64,000 bases of DNA from JANOZM01 sp031429355 (GTDB lineage: Bacteria; Pseudomonadota; Gammaproteobacteria; Burkholderiales; Burkholderiaceae_E): positions 248,001 through 312,000 of the forward strand of contig JANOZM010000004.1 of the NCBI GenBank assembly GCA_031429355.1, in the 5' to 3' direction. The translations under genes and the position numbers were made by a program. A model generated the notes under the pieces. That model had not been told where the DNA came from. It saw only the letters and a list, made by a program, of their open reading frames with translations, and searched no databases. Positions within the stretch are counted from its first letter, which is position 1. Each line of letters starts with the position of its first letter. This document shows positions 43,775 to 51,946 of this stretch, piece by piece.

Positions 43775-44184
43775 AAAGTCGTGTAATTGTCGACACTGGC
43801 CCGTTGGTAGCACTACTTAACCGCACAGATTCCCACCATACTTGGGTAGTGCAGCAGCTAAACACTATCCAACCACCGATGATTACCTGTGAGGCAGTAC
43901 TGGCCGAGGCTACGTACCTCACACGCGATGTTTCAGGCGCGCGCGCGGCGTTAATTGAAATGGTCGGTGAAGATTTTTTAAGTATAGGCATGGCCTTAGC
44001 AGACCACCACAGCGCCATTCTTGCAATGGTGCGCCGCTATACCGACGTACCGATGTCGCTTGCAGATGCCTGTTTAGTGCGACTGGCAGAGATTTATCCG
44101 CAAAGCCCCGTGTTTACTTTGGATAGTGATTTTGGTGTTTATCGAAAGAATGGGCGGCAAGTGATTGACGTGATTAGCAGATAA
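43771..44184 (+). CDS. vapC: PIN-domain ribonuclease toxin (VapC-like)
   Basis: A 137-residue PIN-domain protein with the acidic catalytic residues in the expected places: Asp8 in VIVDTGPLVALL, Glu near 49 in VLAEATYL, Asp near 107 in SLADACLV and Asp near 125 in TLDSDFGVY. VapC toxins cleave tRNA or rRNA and are held by the cognate antitoxin encoded just upstream. The gene is complete and looks functional. Confidence 0.9.
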   Translation: MKSRVIVDTGPLVALLNRTDSHHTWVVQQLNTIQPPMITCEAVLAEATYLTRDVSGARAALIEMVGEDFLSIGMALADHHSAILAMVRRYTDVPMSLADACLVRLAEIYPQSPVFTLDSDFGVYRKNGRQVIDVISR

Positions 44185-44303
44185 GCTGAATGGTTAAACA
44201 CCACAGCTTTAGGTATATCTAAATCCGTATGTGTTCGGCTTCGAGGGGACGTCTGTTTACTCAATGTATGGTGAATGCCACTTGTCGACTTAAAAATTTA
44301 CCT

Positions 44304-44350
44304 TGCCAACTTTTGAAATTTTTTCGCCAACTTATTGTGTGTTTCGCCAA
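44304..44350. repeat. iteron-like direct repeats upstream of a DNA-binding-like gene
   Basis: GCCAACTT occurs at 44305 and 44326 and GCCAAATA at 44346, the last two preceded by TTTC. The periods are 21 and 20 bases, close to two helical turns, so all copies face the same side of DNA. They lie 60-110 bases ahead of the broken gene at 44415, whose product was probably a DNA-binding protein. They may be its operator, by inference. Confidence 0.5.
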
Positions 44351-44414
44351 ATAAGAATCCTTACTCGTGACAATTGAATCAGTGAAACTGGTTGGATTGT
44401 GAGAGGACAAGTTG

Positions 44415-44814
44415 ATGAATCAGCGCGAATTAGATTGGAAAAAAGTAGAGCAATTCTACGAAACGAAAGGTTTAAAACAAAAGGGGTTCGCTCGGGTAGC
44501 TGAAGTTAACGCAACTAACCTTAACAAATTTATTAGAGGGAGCACGACGCACAAAGCACAAAGCAACTGCTACCGACATTGCAAGCACTATTGCTGTGTG
44601 CGTTAAATTAAACGGTGGTCTGGATCCAGACATTTACAAAGAAATTGTTGTTACTTTTGCAGGCAAAATTTCCGAAAAGATTTTTGAAAAACTAATTGTA
44701 TCCATTGATGAAGCCAACAGCGCCAGCGGTGGTCGCGTCACTAGCCATATTACCAATACTTTTAAAAAATTCTTGTCCCGCTCGCAATTGAACCAGCTCT
44801 CAAGCAGATTTTAG
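44415..44814 (+). pseudogene. putative HTH protein broken by a 7-bp tandem duplication
   Basis: Two overlapping frames form one gene. The first starts at ATG 44415 (AGAGGA seven bases upstream) and encodes a helix-turn-helix-like segment (FYETKGLKQKGFARVAEV then NATNLNKFIRGS). It then runs out of frame into a cysteine- and histidine-rich tail. The second frame supplies the true continuation (ATDIASTIAVCVKLNGGLDP to LNQLSSRF). At about 44552-44566 ACAAAGC is present twice in tandem. Removing one copy restores a single frame of about 130 residues through THKATATDIA. I do not recognise the family. A fresh duplication and intact remainder suggest recent inactivation or a phase-variable state. Confidence 0.65.
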
Positions 44815-44835
44815 TTTTCAGCACATCTTGTTTGC

Positions 44836-44869
44836 CTAATTTAAAATGGGGTGGTGCGTTTTAAATTAG
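44836..44869. terminator. AT-rich stem-loop between convergent genes
   Basis: CTAATTTAAAA (44836-44846) pairs perfectly with TTTTAAATTAG (44859-44869) around a 12-base G-rich loop. It spans the stop codon of the minus-strand lipoprotein gene and lies just beyond the plus-strand pseudogene. The AT-rich stem and lack of a T-run make it a weak terminator at best. Confidence 0.4.
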
Positions 44870-46319
44870 CCAAATCCCCAAAGGCAATCGAAGCCTGATT
44901 ACGTGTCGCGGTATAAAAATTATGATAGTTCAAACAAAAGTTGCTACAGCCAAGCATCGCAGGGGCAACCCCGCGTGTTTGCATAATATTTAAATCACCG
45001 GCGACGCGGTCTAAAGTGCTTTGATCAACTACTTGCTTTGTTGTTAACACAAGTGTTGCTGCACGAAATTTCTTTTGTGCTGTTGTGGTGTTGGGTGCAA
45101 ACCTTCCCAGCCGCGTTCGAATGTTGGCCGCAATAAAATAATCCCATCCGAAAACGATAAACGTACCAATAACCGGATCGACTTCGATTGGAATTTTTGC
45201 TACTTGGATCGTGCCTAATTCTGCATCTGGAATTAGCCCCATGGTCCAAAGTTCTAAAGCCGCATAGGGCACCGTATTTCCACCGTTTGCAAAGGTACCA
45301 AAGGTCTTTTGTTGGTTGCAATAGTCCAACCAGTTTTGCGGTGCGTTTGCTAATGGTGTGCACAGGCGTATGCCTGCTTTATAAAATTCAATACGGGTTG
45401 GGTCGGGTTGGGTCAAAGTTGATAAATCGAATCCGCCTAGTTGTCCACCGACCGACGAATAGCCCCAATGCCCGCTATCGGTTTCATTGGGTAACACGCC
45501 GCGGTTGGCAAACTCGTGTACGAACTCATGTAAAAATGGCCCGCTAGTAACTGCGGTTAAAGCATACGGAAATTCTAGGTAACCCAATATGCGCCGTGCC
45601 CGACCTGTGCTGCGCGTATCTACCGAGGTATAGCGACCATAAAAGGGCGACGTTTGTGCCGGTCTATCTAAGCCCGAATCGGCCATGACTACAACGGCGT
45701 CGACCTCGTCTTTGAAGCGAACCGAAAACTGTTGCAGAATTGGGCCAACATCGAAAGTGCCTGCTAGGTATTCTTGAAAATTAGCATCCGAGATTTGATA
45801 ACTGACAACACAGTCGTTACCGTATAACTTGAACGGACCCACAACTTCAACCGAGGTTGAAGTTTTGCACTGGTAGGCAGTTTCGGCAGGAGCCGTAATT
45901 GTGCCGCTAAAAGCCTGGCCCCAATTTGCGAAACTATAGCTGCCGGTGCTAACAGGCGGTGGCGTAGGGCTAGGCGCCGGGACCGGCGCAGGAATCGGAA
46001 CTGGAATCGGAACTGGAGTCGGAACTGGAGTCGGACCTGGAGTCGGACCTGGAGTCGGACCTGGTGAGGGTGCCGAGCTCTCGGGTGTGGCTGGAGGGCT
46101 AGGAGCGGCCCCAGGGCTCGGAGCAGCTGCGATGGGCGACTGCGAGCTCGGGGCTGGGCTAGGCGTGGGAACTACCCCCGGCGCGCCCGCTACTGGGCTA
46201 CTTGCCGAAGGAGCTGGGTTGGCCGCTACAGGTGCATCGCTACCCCCGCCCCCACATGAAAGCAGGAGACAGGTAGAAGCAACAATTAGGCAATAAGTTT
46301 TTGGGCTGGGTCGCAACAT
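44841..46319 (-). CDS. proline-rich lipoprotein with an HEXXH metalloprotease motif
   Basis: A 492-residue lipoprotein. The signal peptide ends in the lipobox LLLSC (Cys22), followed by GGGG. Residues 27-126 are an extended Pro/Ala/Ser/Gly linker with GPTP and VPIP tetrapeptide repeats, long enough to span the outer envelope. The C-terminal globular part (about 127-492) contains HEFVH at 264-268, a zinc-protease HEXXH, with His284 (DSGHWGYSS) as a possible third ligand. At least six cysteines could form disulphides. I know no named family, and the peptidase assignment rests on the motif. It lies 15 bases downstream of the spermidine-synthase-like gene. Confidence 0.65.
   Translation of the reverse strand: MLRPSPKTYCLIVASTCLLLSCGGGGSDAPVAANPAPSASSPVAGAPGVVPTPSPAPSSQSPIAAAPSPGAAPSPPATPESSAPSPGPTPGPTPGPTPVPTPVPIPVPIPAPVPAPSPTPPPVSTGSYSFANWGQAFSGTITAPAETAYQCKTSTSVEVVGPFKLYGNDCVVSYQISDANFQEYLAGTFDVGPILQQFSVRFKDEVDAVVVMADSGLDRPAQTSPFYGRYTSVDTRSTGRARRILGYLEFPYALTAVTSGPFLHEFVHEFANRGVLPNETDSGHWGYSSVGGQLGGFDLSTLTQPDPTRIEFYKAGIRLCTPLANAPQNWLDYCNQQKTFGTFANGGNTVPYAALELWTMGLIPDAELGTIQVAKIPIEVDPVIGTFIVFGWDYFIAANIRTRLGRFAPNTTTAQKKFRAATLVLTTKQVVDQSTLDRVAGDLNIMQTRGVAPAMLGCSNFCLNYHNFYTATRNQASIAFGDLANLKRTTPF
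45991..46064. repeat. 12-bp minisatellite inside the lipoprotein gene
   Basis: About six copies of a 12-bp unit are seen on the plus strand, shading from GGAACTGGAATC through GGAACTGGAGTC to GGACCTGGAGTC. Each unit encodes one proline-rich tetrapeptide on the minus strand. Changes in copy number keep the frame and only alter linker length. Confidence 0.85.
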
Positions 46320-46334
46320 TTTGTACTAATGCCC

Positions 46335-48530
46335 TTACTTCAAAATTTGCAGCAAATTATTATAGTCATCCGTCCAAGGCGTTAAGCCTGTTTTTTGCGG
46401 GATGGGTTGCGCGCCATTTTTTTTCAACGCTTCTATAAAATCTTCGTTGCTAGTGACCAATATCCAATCGCTACGATACAAGTAGCTACCCGATTCGGGG
46501 TCGTCAACAACGCGCAACGCGGTCATGCCGACATCGTCTGCCAGTTGCCTTACGATGGGCGTTAAATCCAAATAGCGGTTGCTAATATGAAATGCAACAA
46601 CACCGCCAGTAGCCAAATGTTTTTTGTACAACTGCATGGCTTGCCGCGTTATTAAATGCACCGGAATAGAGTCACTTGAAAACGCATCGACAGCCAGCAC
46701 ATCAAAACCATTAGGTGCCTCGCGCTCCATACTTAGTCGAGCATCGCCTAGCACCGTTTTTACTTGTGCTTTGCTATCTTTAAGATAAGTAAAGTGGCGG
46801 TTGGCAACATCTAGCACTTCGGGGTTTAGCTCGTAGAAGCGGTAAAAATCACCTTCTTTTCCATAGGTTGCTAACGTGCCGACGCCCATGCCCACGAGAC
46901 CCACTTTCATGCCGGTTTTTCTTAGGCCAGTGATGGCTTGTCCAACACCAGATGTTTCGCCGTAGTAGGTCGTGGCTAGTTGTTTGTAGCCAGGGTACCG
47001 GTATTGTTCGCCATGTAAAATAACGCCGTGCATTAAACGCCAAGCCGTTTGTTTTTCACCATCTAGGCCATTGGTTTTTACGCGTAACGTACCGTAGAAA
47101 TTACGACTCATTTCGATCGTGTCTTCGCTTAAACGTTGATTGTGTAAATACACGCCGGTTAAGCAGGCCATGGCGCTTAACAAGGTAATCGTTTTTTGCC
47201 CGCTAGTATTGGCTAGTGCCAGCGCTAAAAAAACAAGTAAACATAGCAATAGCGGAAACTCCATATAAGTTTTAAACACCAGCGGAGCGACTAGACCAAA
47301 CAACAAGCCACCCACCGCGCCACCTAGCGAAACCATCAGATAAAACCGAGTTAAATACTGTGTGCTGGGTTTGCGCTCTACCAATTCGCCGTGGCAAAAC
47401 ATAACAATCACAAACAGGCCAAGGCTATACAAGGGCATCGCTTGCTCGATGTGCATAAGGCCCCATTCGGGCATGCCATTGTCACCAAGCCGCGCTTGCA
47501 AGCCAGCAAGCATTAGGGGCGCAAGCACGCATAGCAAAGTAAGGTACCAAGTACGCAAATACCAATTGCGTCCATCAAATGTGAGAATAAAACTGATCAA
47601 GTAAATGACTAGTGGAATAATCCACATAAAGGGTACCGAGGCCACATTTTGTGTAATGTGATTTGTGACCGCCAGCAATATTCCCGATCCGCAAGCCGCT
47701 AGTAGCAACCATAACCCTTGCTCGGTTAATGGCGGTGGGGCTTGGTTTATTTCAGGCGGATTATCCAAACTTGCAGTTTCGTTAACAGCGCCATTTATTA
47801 TCGGTGCATCAGCTGTTTTCGCGGGTAGATTTTTTGCAAGCGCAGCTTGAGCCAACGCATTCTTTTTGGCGTTCAGTTCGGTAATGCTTGGCTTGATATT
47901 GCTAATATCAAGCTCGCTAATTTTACTTGCACGCCCCGATTCACCTAGGTCCATGCGCCGCGCAATCCAAGCAGTTGCAACAATTAATACTGCAAACAAC
48001 GCATAGCCAATACTCCAAGCGTTACTTTGTTCGAGCGAAGTCGTTTGCGGTTCAATTACAAATGGGTATGCACCGAGTGCCAACAACGAGCCGATGTTTG
48101 ATAATGCGTACAGCCGATAGACATTACCTTTTGGAAAACTACGCGCAAACCAGGCTTGAACTAACGGGCCGGTTGTTGACAGTAAAAAATAGGGCACGCC
48201 AATAGTGAGGGCTAATAAGATCAAAATGCGCCCAGCGGGTTGTTCGGCGTCACTGGGCTTTAAATTGAGTGATGGAATAATCGGTAAAAATATTAAGCTG
48301 ATAGCAACTAGCGAACCGTGAATCCAAATTTGTTTTTTTCGTTGTACTTTGTTAATTAACCAGTCGGCGTAAGCGTAACCAGCCAAAAGAGTCATTTGGA
48401 AAAACACCATACAAGTTGTCCAAACGGCGGCCGAACCGCCGAACCAAGGCAAGATCTGTTTGGCAATAACGGGTTGTACCAAAAACAATAAAAACGCTGA
48501 AACAAAAATAGTCGATGCAAATAAAATCAT
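46335..48530 (-). CDS. fused membrane/spermidine synthase-like protein
   Basis: A 731-residue protein. About twelve hydrophobic helices in two blocks (1-200 and 280-490) are separated by a polar loop. A C-terminal spermidine synthase-like Rossmann domain follows (about 530-731), with GLVGMGVGTLATYG (cofactor loop), YELNPEVLDVA (acidic residue), VLGDARLSM and VLAVDAFSSDSIP. This matches the family of fused MFS/spermidine synthases. Polyamine synthesis has not been shown for most members. I start at ATG 48530, which overlaps the glycosylase stop as ATGA. The upstream TTG-containing frame is not needed. Confidence 0.82.
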   Translation of the reverse strand: MILFASTIFVSAFLLFLVQPVIAKQILPWFGGSAAVWTTCMVFFQMTLLAGYAYADWLINKVQRKKQIWIHGSLVAISLIFLPIIPSLNLKPSDAEQPAGRILILLALTIGVPYFLLSTTGPLVQAWFARSFPKGNVYRLYALSNIGSLLALGAYPFVIEPQTTSLEQSNAWSIGYALFAVLIVATAWIARRMDLGESGRASKISELDISNIKPSITELNAKKNALAQAALAKNLPAKTADAPIINGAVNETASLDNPPEINQAPPPLTEQGLWLLLAACGSGILLAVTNHITQNVASVPFMWIIPLVIYLISFILTFDGRNWYLRTWYLTLLCVLAPLMLAGLQARLGDNGMPEWGLMHIEQAMPLYSLGLFVIVMFCHGELVERKPSTQYLTRFYLMVSLGGAVGGLLFGLVAPLVFKTYMEFPLLLCLLVFLALALANTSGQKTITLLSAMACLTGVYLHNQRLSEDTIEMSRNFYGTLRVKTNGLDGEKQTAWRLMHGVILHGEQYRYPGYKQLATTYYGETSGVGQAITGLRKTGMKVGLVGMGVGTLATYGKEGDFYRFYELNPEVLDVANRHFTYLKDSKAQVKTVLGDARLSMEREAPNGFDVLAVDAFSSDSIPVHLITRQAMQLYKKHLATGGVVAFHISNRYLDLTPIVRQLADDVGMTALRVVDDPESGSYLYRSDWILVTSNEDFIEALKKNGAQPIPQKTGLTPWTDDYNNLLQILK

Positions 48531-49333
48531 GGTGCTACTAAACCTTGCGCTGTTAATTGTTGCCGTGCTTGCTCTGCCCAACCGCGATTAGCCATGGGGC
48601 TTGCTGGGCTGGGGTGCAAAATTGTACCGACTGCAATCGGGCTTTGTTTGCCCAATACAGTTTGCAAGCGTTTCATTGCAAATGCGCCTATGCCGACTGC
48701 ATGGGTGGGGGCCAGTATCTCTATTACTCGAGCTAAGTGCTCATCGCAGGCTTTGTATACAGGTGCAAGTTCGGCGCTAGGAAGCATATCAGGCGTGTGA
48801 TTCTTGCCGCTACTTTGCAACCACACTAAAGGACAATAATTCAATACAAAAAAATGTTGAAAAAAGTGCTCGGCTGTACCGTAATCTTCTTGTGCTAACG
48901 CCCACAATCGCTTGCCACTAACCTCAGAGCGGGTGCAGGCGAACCCTTGAATTAGTCGCTTGGGATGTTGTTGGGCCGGGACTTCAACAGCCGCATTAAT
49001 ACCCATCCAATCGCGCACGGCATTTACTTCGCCAAACGGCACGCCAACTTGCATCATTCCGTAAGGCCCCGGATTCATCCCTAACAACACGGCGCGCTGG
49101 CGTTTAGGTTGTTGACCTAGCTCGGCAAACTTGCGAACGTAACTTTCGAAGGGTGCCCATGCGTACTCTAAAGGGTTGTACACATGGGTAACCGGTTCTG
49201 CAAACTGCAAACTTTTCAATTGCTGATTAAGGGTCTTCGCGCAATTGAGTATTTGATCGGCAATTCTTAGTGGTTTTTTTGAAAGTACGGTCATTAAAGT
49301 TGGGATAATGTGCAAGGCTCGAAGAAAGCCCAT
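48527..49333 (-). CDS. SMUG1-type uracil-DNA glycosylase
   Basis: A 268-residue DNA glycosylase of the SMUG1 family within the uracil-DNA glycosylase superfamily. The catalytic-loop motif reads GMNPGPYGMMQVGVPFGEV, and the DNA-intercalation motif reads LHPSPASPMANRGW with the conserved His. The motif has Asn rather than the Asp of Ung, typical for SMUG. It removes uracil and oxidised pyrimidines from DNA. Most proteobacteria use Ung, so this is less usual. Starts at 49333 and at ATG 49294 (MTVLSKK) are both possible. It is coupled to the membrane/spermidine synthase-like gene. Confidence 0.85.
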   Translation of the reverse strand: MGFLRALHIIPTLMTVLSKKPLRIADQILNCAKTLNQQLKSLQFAEPVTHVYNPLEYAWAPFESYVRKFAELGQQPKRQRAVLLGMNPGPYGMMQVGVPFGEVNAVRDWMGINAAVEVPAQQHPKRLIQGFACTRSEVSGKRLWALAQEDYGTAEHFFQHFFVLNYCPLVWLQSSGKNHTPDMLPSAELAPVYKACDEHLARVIEILAPTHAVGIGAFAMKRLQTVLGKQSPIAVGTILHPSPASPMANRGWAEQARQQLTAQGLVAP

Positions 49334-49395
49334 GCAACTGTTTCAGTTAGACTGCTGACAAAACAAGGACGGAAATACAAGGACGTGAGTGTGCC

Positions 49396-49902
49396 ATGAA
49401 TAAACTAATTCCTTATGCCAAGCCGCAACCGTGGGGAATGGTGCCCGATATGATGGTGCCAAATATTGATACTGATGATCAAAAGCTTTGGGCGCCGGTG
49501 GCCCCTGATATTTGGTCGCGTCCCATTCACTTAAGTGTAACTGGTGGCTTTTACACCCATCTGTTAAAAGTAAAACGTTCGGGTGTGCTGCAACGGCATC
49601 GTCACTCGGGTCAAGTGCATGCTTATGTATTAAAGGGCAGCTGGTACTACCTAGAACACGACTGGGTGGCACAAGCGGGCAGTTATGTATTCGAGCCGCC
49701 GGGCGAAACCCACACGCTGACCGTGCCCGATGATTGTACCGAGATGGTCACTCTGTTTACTGTGCACGGTGCTTTAATGTACGTGGATCCCGAGGGCAAC
49801 AGCTTAGGCTATGACGATGTGTTCACACGCATCGAAAAGTATCGCGCACACTTCGAAGAAGTTGGCTTAGGTGGCGATTATGTAAAACAGTTTATGCGTT
49901 AA
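49396..49902 (+). CDS. cupin protein, 2,4'-dihydroxyacetophenone dioxygenase family
   Basis: A 168-residue single-domain cupin. The metal-binding beta-barrel motifs are LQRHRHSGQVHAYVLKG (three His) and FEPPGETHTLTVP (Glu, His). The layout matches proteins annotated as 2,4'-dihydroxyacetophenone dioxygenase family, an iron enzyme cleaving an aromatic ketone side chain, but most homologues are uncharacterised. It is divergent from the glycosylase gene (62-base gap) and 13 bases upstream of the quinone oxidoreductase gene, so the two form an operon. Confidence 0.78.
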   Translation: MNKLIPYAKPQPWGMVPDMMVPNIDTDDQKLWAPVAPDIWSRPIHLSVTGGFYTHLLKVKRSGVLQRHRHSGQVHAYVLKGSWYYLEHDWVAQAGSYVFEPPGETHTLTVPDDCTEMVTLFTVHGALMYVDPEGNSLGYDDVFTRIEKYRAHFEEVGLGGDYVKQFMR

Positions 49903-49915
49903 ACAATAGAAAAAA

Positions 49916-50914
49916 ATGATGAATCAAACAATGCGTGTAGTGCAACACGGTGCCGGTGGCCCGCCTTCTTGTTTAGTGATGGGTGAGGCAAGTATTCCGA
50001 CGCCACAGGGCGACGAAGTTTTAATTAAAGTGGCTTATGCTGGCGTGAATCGCCCCGATTGCTTGCAACGCAGTGGCTCATATCCGCCACCACCGGGAGC
50101 TTCGCCTTTTATTGGCTTAGAGGCTTCTGGCGTTGTCCATGCAATTGGTGCCCAAGTTACCCAGTGGAAGGTGGGAGACCGTGTTTGCGCCCTCACCAAT
50201 GGTGGTGCTTACGCGGAATACGTTTGTGCAGCAGAAGGCCAAGTGCTTCCTATTCCCGATGGCTTAAGTTTCTTGCAAGCCGCTGCATTGCCCGAGAATT
50301 ACTTTACTGTTTTTGTAAACGTTTTTATGCGCGGCAATTTAAGTGCAGGCGAATCTATTTTGGTTCACGGTGGGTCGTCAGGCATTGGTTTAACAGCCAT
50401 TCAATTAGCCAAGGCTTTTGGCGCAACGGTCTACTGCACGGTGGGCTCCGACGACAAAGCGCAAGCTTGCTTAAAGGCCGGTGCCGACGCAGCCATAAAT
50501 TATCGCCAACAAGATTTCGTTACACGCATTGCCGAGTTAACCGAAAAGCAAGGCGTCAACATGGTGCTCGATATGGTCGGTGGTGAATACACTGATCGAA
50601 ACTTAAAGTGCTTAGGTCAGTTGGGTCGGCTTGTGCAAATTGCGTTTTTGCAAGGATCAAAAGCCAGTATTGACATGTCACCTATTATGCTTAGGAGACT
50701 AAGTTTTACTGGTTCTACTTTGCGCCCACGCACAAGTGCGGAAAAGCACGCTATTGCGGTCGAATTGAAGAACAAAGTTTGGCCGCTTCTAGTAGCTGGA
50801 GCGGCGTTACCCGTTATTTACAAGGTCTTCTCACTAGAGCAAGCCGCGCAAGCGCACGAGTTAATGGAAAGCTCACAGCATATTGGGAAAATTATGTTAT
50901 CAGTTGAAAAGTAA
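49916..50914 (+). CDS. NAD(P)H quinone oxidoreductase (zinc-less MDR, PIG3-like)
   Basis: A 332-residue medium-chain dehydrogenase/reductase. The N-terminal GroES-like domain has YAGVNRPDCLQRSGSYPPP and a GLEASGVVHAIG block. The Rossmann domain has VHGGSSGIGLTAIQLAKAFG (NADPH loop), followed by AGADAAINYR and VLDMVGGEY. No catalytic zinc cysteines are seen. The sequence fits the PIG3/TP53I3-type NAD(P)H quinone oxidoreductases. Two adjacent ATGs (49916 and 49919) are possible starts. It ends just before a strong terminator. Confidence 0.9.
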   Translation: MMNQTMRVVQHGAGGPPSCLVMGEASIPTPQGDEVLIKVAYAGVNRPDCLQRSGSYPPPPGASPFIGLEASGVVHAIGAQVTQWKVGDRVCALTNGGAYAEYVCAAEGQVLPIPDGLSFLQAAALPENYFTVFVNVFMRGNLSAGESILVHGGSSGIGLTAIQLAKAFGATVYCTVGSDDKAQACLKAGADAAINYRQQDFVTRIAELTEKQGVNMVLDMVGGEYTDRNLKCLGQLGRLVQIAFLQGSKASIDMSPIMLRRLSFTGSTLRPRTSAEKHAIAVELKNKVWPLLVAGAALPVIYKVFSLEQAAQAHELMESSQHIGKIMLSVEK

Positions 50915-50915
50915 A

Positions 50916-50943
50916 AAGACCGATAGTTGAAACTATCGGTCTT
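50916..50943. terminator. bidirectional intrinsic terminator
   Basis: AAGACCGATAGTT (50916-50928) pairs with AACTATCGGTCTT (50931-50943). On the minus strand the hairpin is followed by TTTTTAC, and on the plus strand by AGCTTTT. It separates the convergent quinone oxidoreductase and PEP-CTERM genes, and is strongest for the latter. Confidence 0.85.
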
Positions 50944-50964
50944 AGCTTTTAGTTCCGCTTAAAT

Positions 50965-51558
50965 TTACACACGTTTACGCAAGATGGCAAATAAACCGAG
51001 GGCTAGTAAAGTTATGGAGCTAGGCAACGGCACTGGGTTGCAGTTAACTTGGCACTGGCCCTCGCGTGGATCAAGGTAGATCTTGTATTTTGCGGCACCA
51101 GTTAAGCTGTTCTCAAGATAATCAACCCCGTTTATTAGCGCTTGTCCTGTGGCAGCTGCTAATACCCATGCAGGATCACCTGAATTGCGTGAAGTTTCAA
51201 ATACGTAAACTAAGTATGTACTGACGGCCGAAAGAGTTGCTCCACAACGTTCGCCAAACGTACCAGTAGTTTGAAAAGGATCGGGGCCGCATAGCGCTGT
51301 GGCCAAATTGGTGCCGTTAAATACCGTAATGTTGGAATTTCCAATACCACCGGCAATGGTCAAGCTGGTAACGCCATTGTTATAGCTTGCTGGCAAGGCG
51401 CTATAGCTGCCTGAAATTACACAAGTTGCAGTGTCTTCAATTTGAATTCCGCCACAAGCGATTAGTGCTGCATTTGCAGTGCTGGAAACTGACATCGAAG
51501 CAACTAGTAAACCAATTGCTGAACTTAAAACAGCTAAAAAGCGTTTAAACAATTTCAT
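50965..51558 (-). CDS. PEP-CTERM sorting domain protein
   Basis: A 197-residue exported protein. The signal peptide (AVLSSAIGLLVASMSVSSTANA) is followed by a mature domain rich in Ser, Thr, Gly and Asn with six cysteines. The tail is the sorting signal NPVPLPSSITLLALGLFAI, then LRKRV: a PEP-like motif, one transmembrane helix and basic residues. In PEP-CTERM systems exosortase/EpsH recognises this end. The motif here is a variant (VPLPSS, no PEP triplet). AAGGAG precedes the ATG. No exosortase gene is in the window. The role of the mature domain is unknown. Confidence 0.82.
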   Translation of the reverse strand: MKLFKRFLAVLSSAIGLLVASMSVSSTANAALIACGGIQIEDTATCVISGSYSALPASYNNGVTSLTIAGGIGNSNITVFNGTNLATALCGPDPFQTTGTFGERCGATLSAVSTYLVYVFETSRNSGDPAWVLAAATGQALINGVDYLENSLTGAAKYKIYLDPREGQCQVNCNPVPLPSSITLLALGLFAILRKRV

Positions 51559-51799
51559 TTTGAAACTCCTTAGAAAGTAAACTAAAAAGCCAACTTTGTT
51601 ACGGATTTTGACTAGTTGACTTAACCTGTAGGAGTAGTAGCAAGTTTTGGGCCTCGATGGTAACTAATTGATTTTATGGAGTTAAATGGTCCAAAAGCCT
51701 TGTGCTGACCAAGTTGTCAGATACGGTGTAAAGGGAATTTGTGAACGATAGAGTCGAAATTCGATAATCGCGAACAAAAGAAATTAATTGGAAAGTTAG

Positions 51800-51844
51800 C
51801 TTGTCAAGGTCTAATTTGACAAGAAAGACACTCATCAGTATTAA
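51800..51844 (+). promoter_or_regulatory. orphan promoter overlapping an operator-like dyad
   Basis: CTTGTCAA (51800-51807) and TTGACAAG (51816-51823) form a perfect 8-bp dyad. The right arm contains TTGACA (51816-51821), which with a 17-base spacer and TATTAA (51839-51844) makes a good sigma-70 promoter pointing right. Its transcript would run antisense into the 56-residue gene and hslU. No plus-strand gene is evident. The rest of the 388-base gap (51559-51946) shows nothing else I can support. Confidence 0.4.
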
Positions 51845-51946
51845 TGAGTTGTTCGGCGGTTGATCCGAGTCGTCCGGTCGACTGAATGTTTACGAATTGA
51901 CCAATGAACCAGATCCCGAATTTCCGTAAAAAAATCGACAAACTGA

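Noticed and set aside
43467..44840. Possible genomic island borders around the toxin-antitoxin module
   Set aside because: No integrase, tRNA, attachment repeat or insertion-sequence end is visible, so transfer cannot be supported.
45946..46296. Plus-strand ORF rich in glycine (GVGTGVGPG repeats)
   Set aside because: It is the mirror frame of the Pro-rich linker minisatellite and has no independent support.
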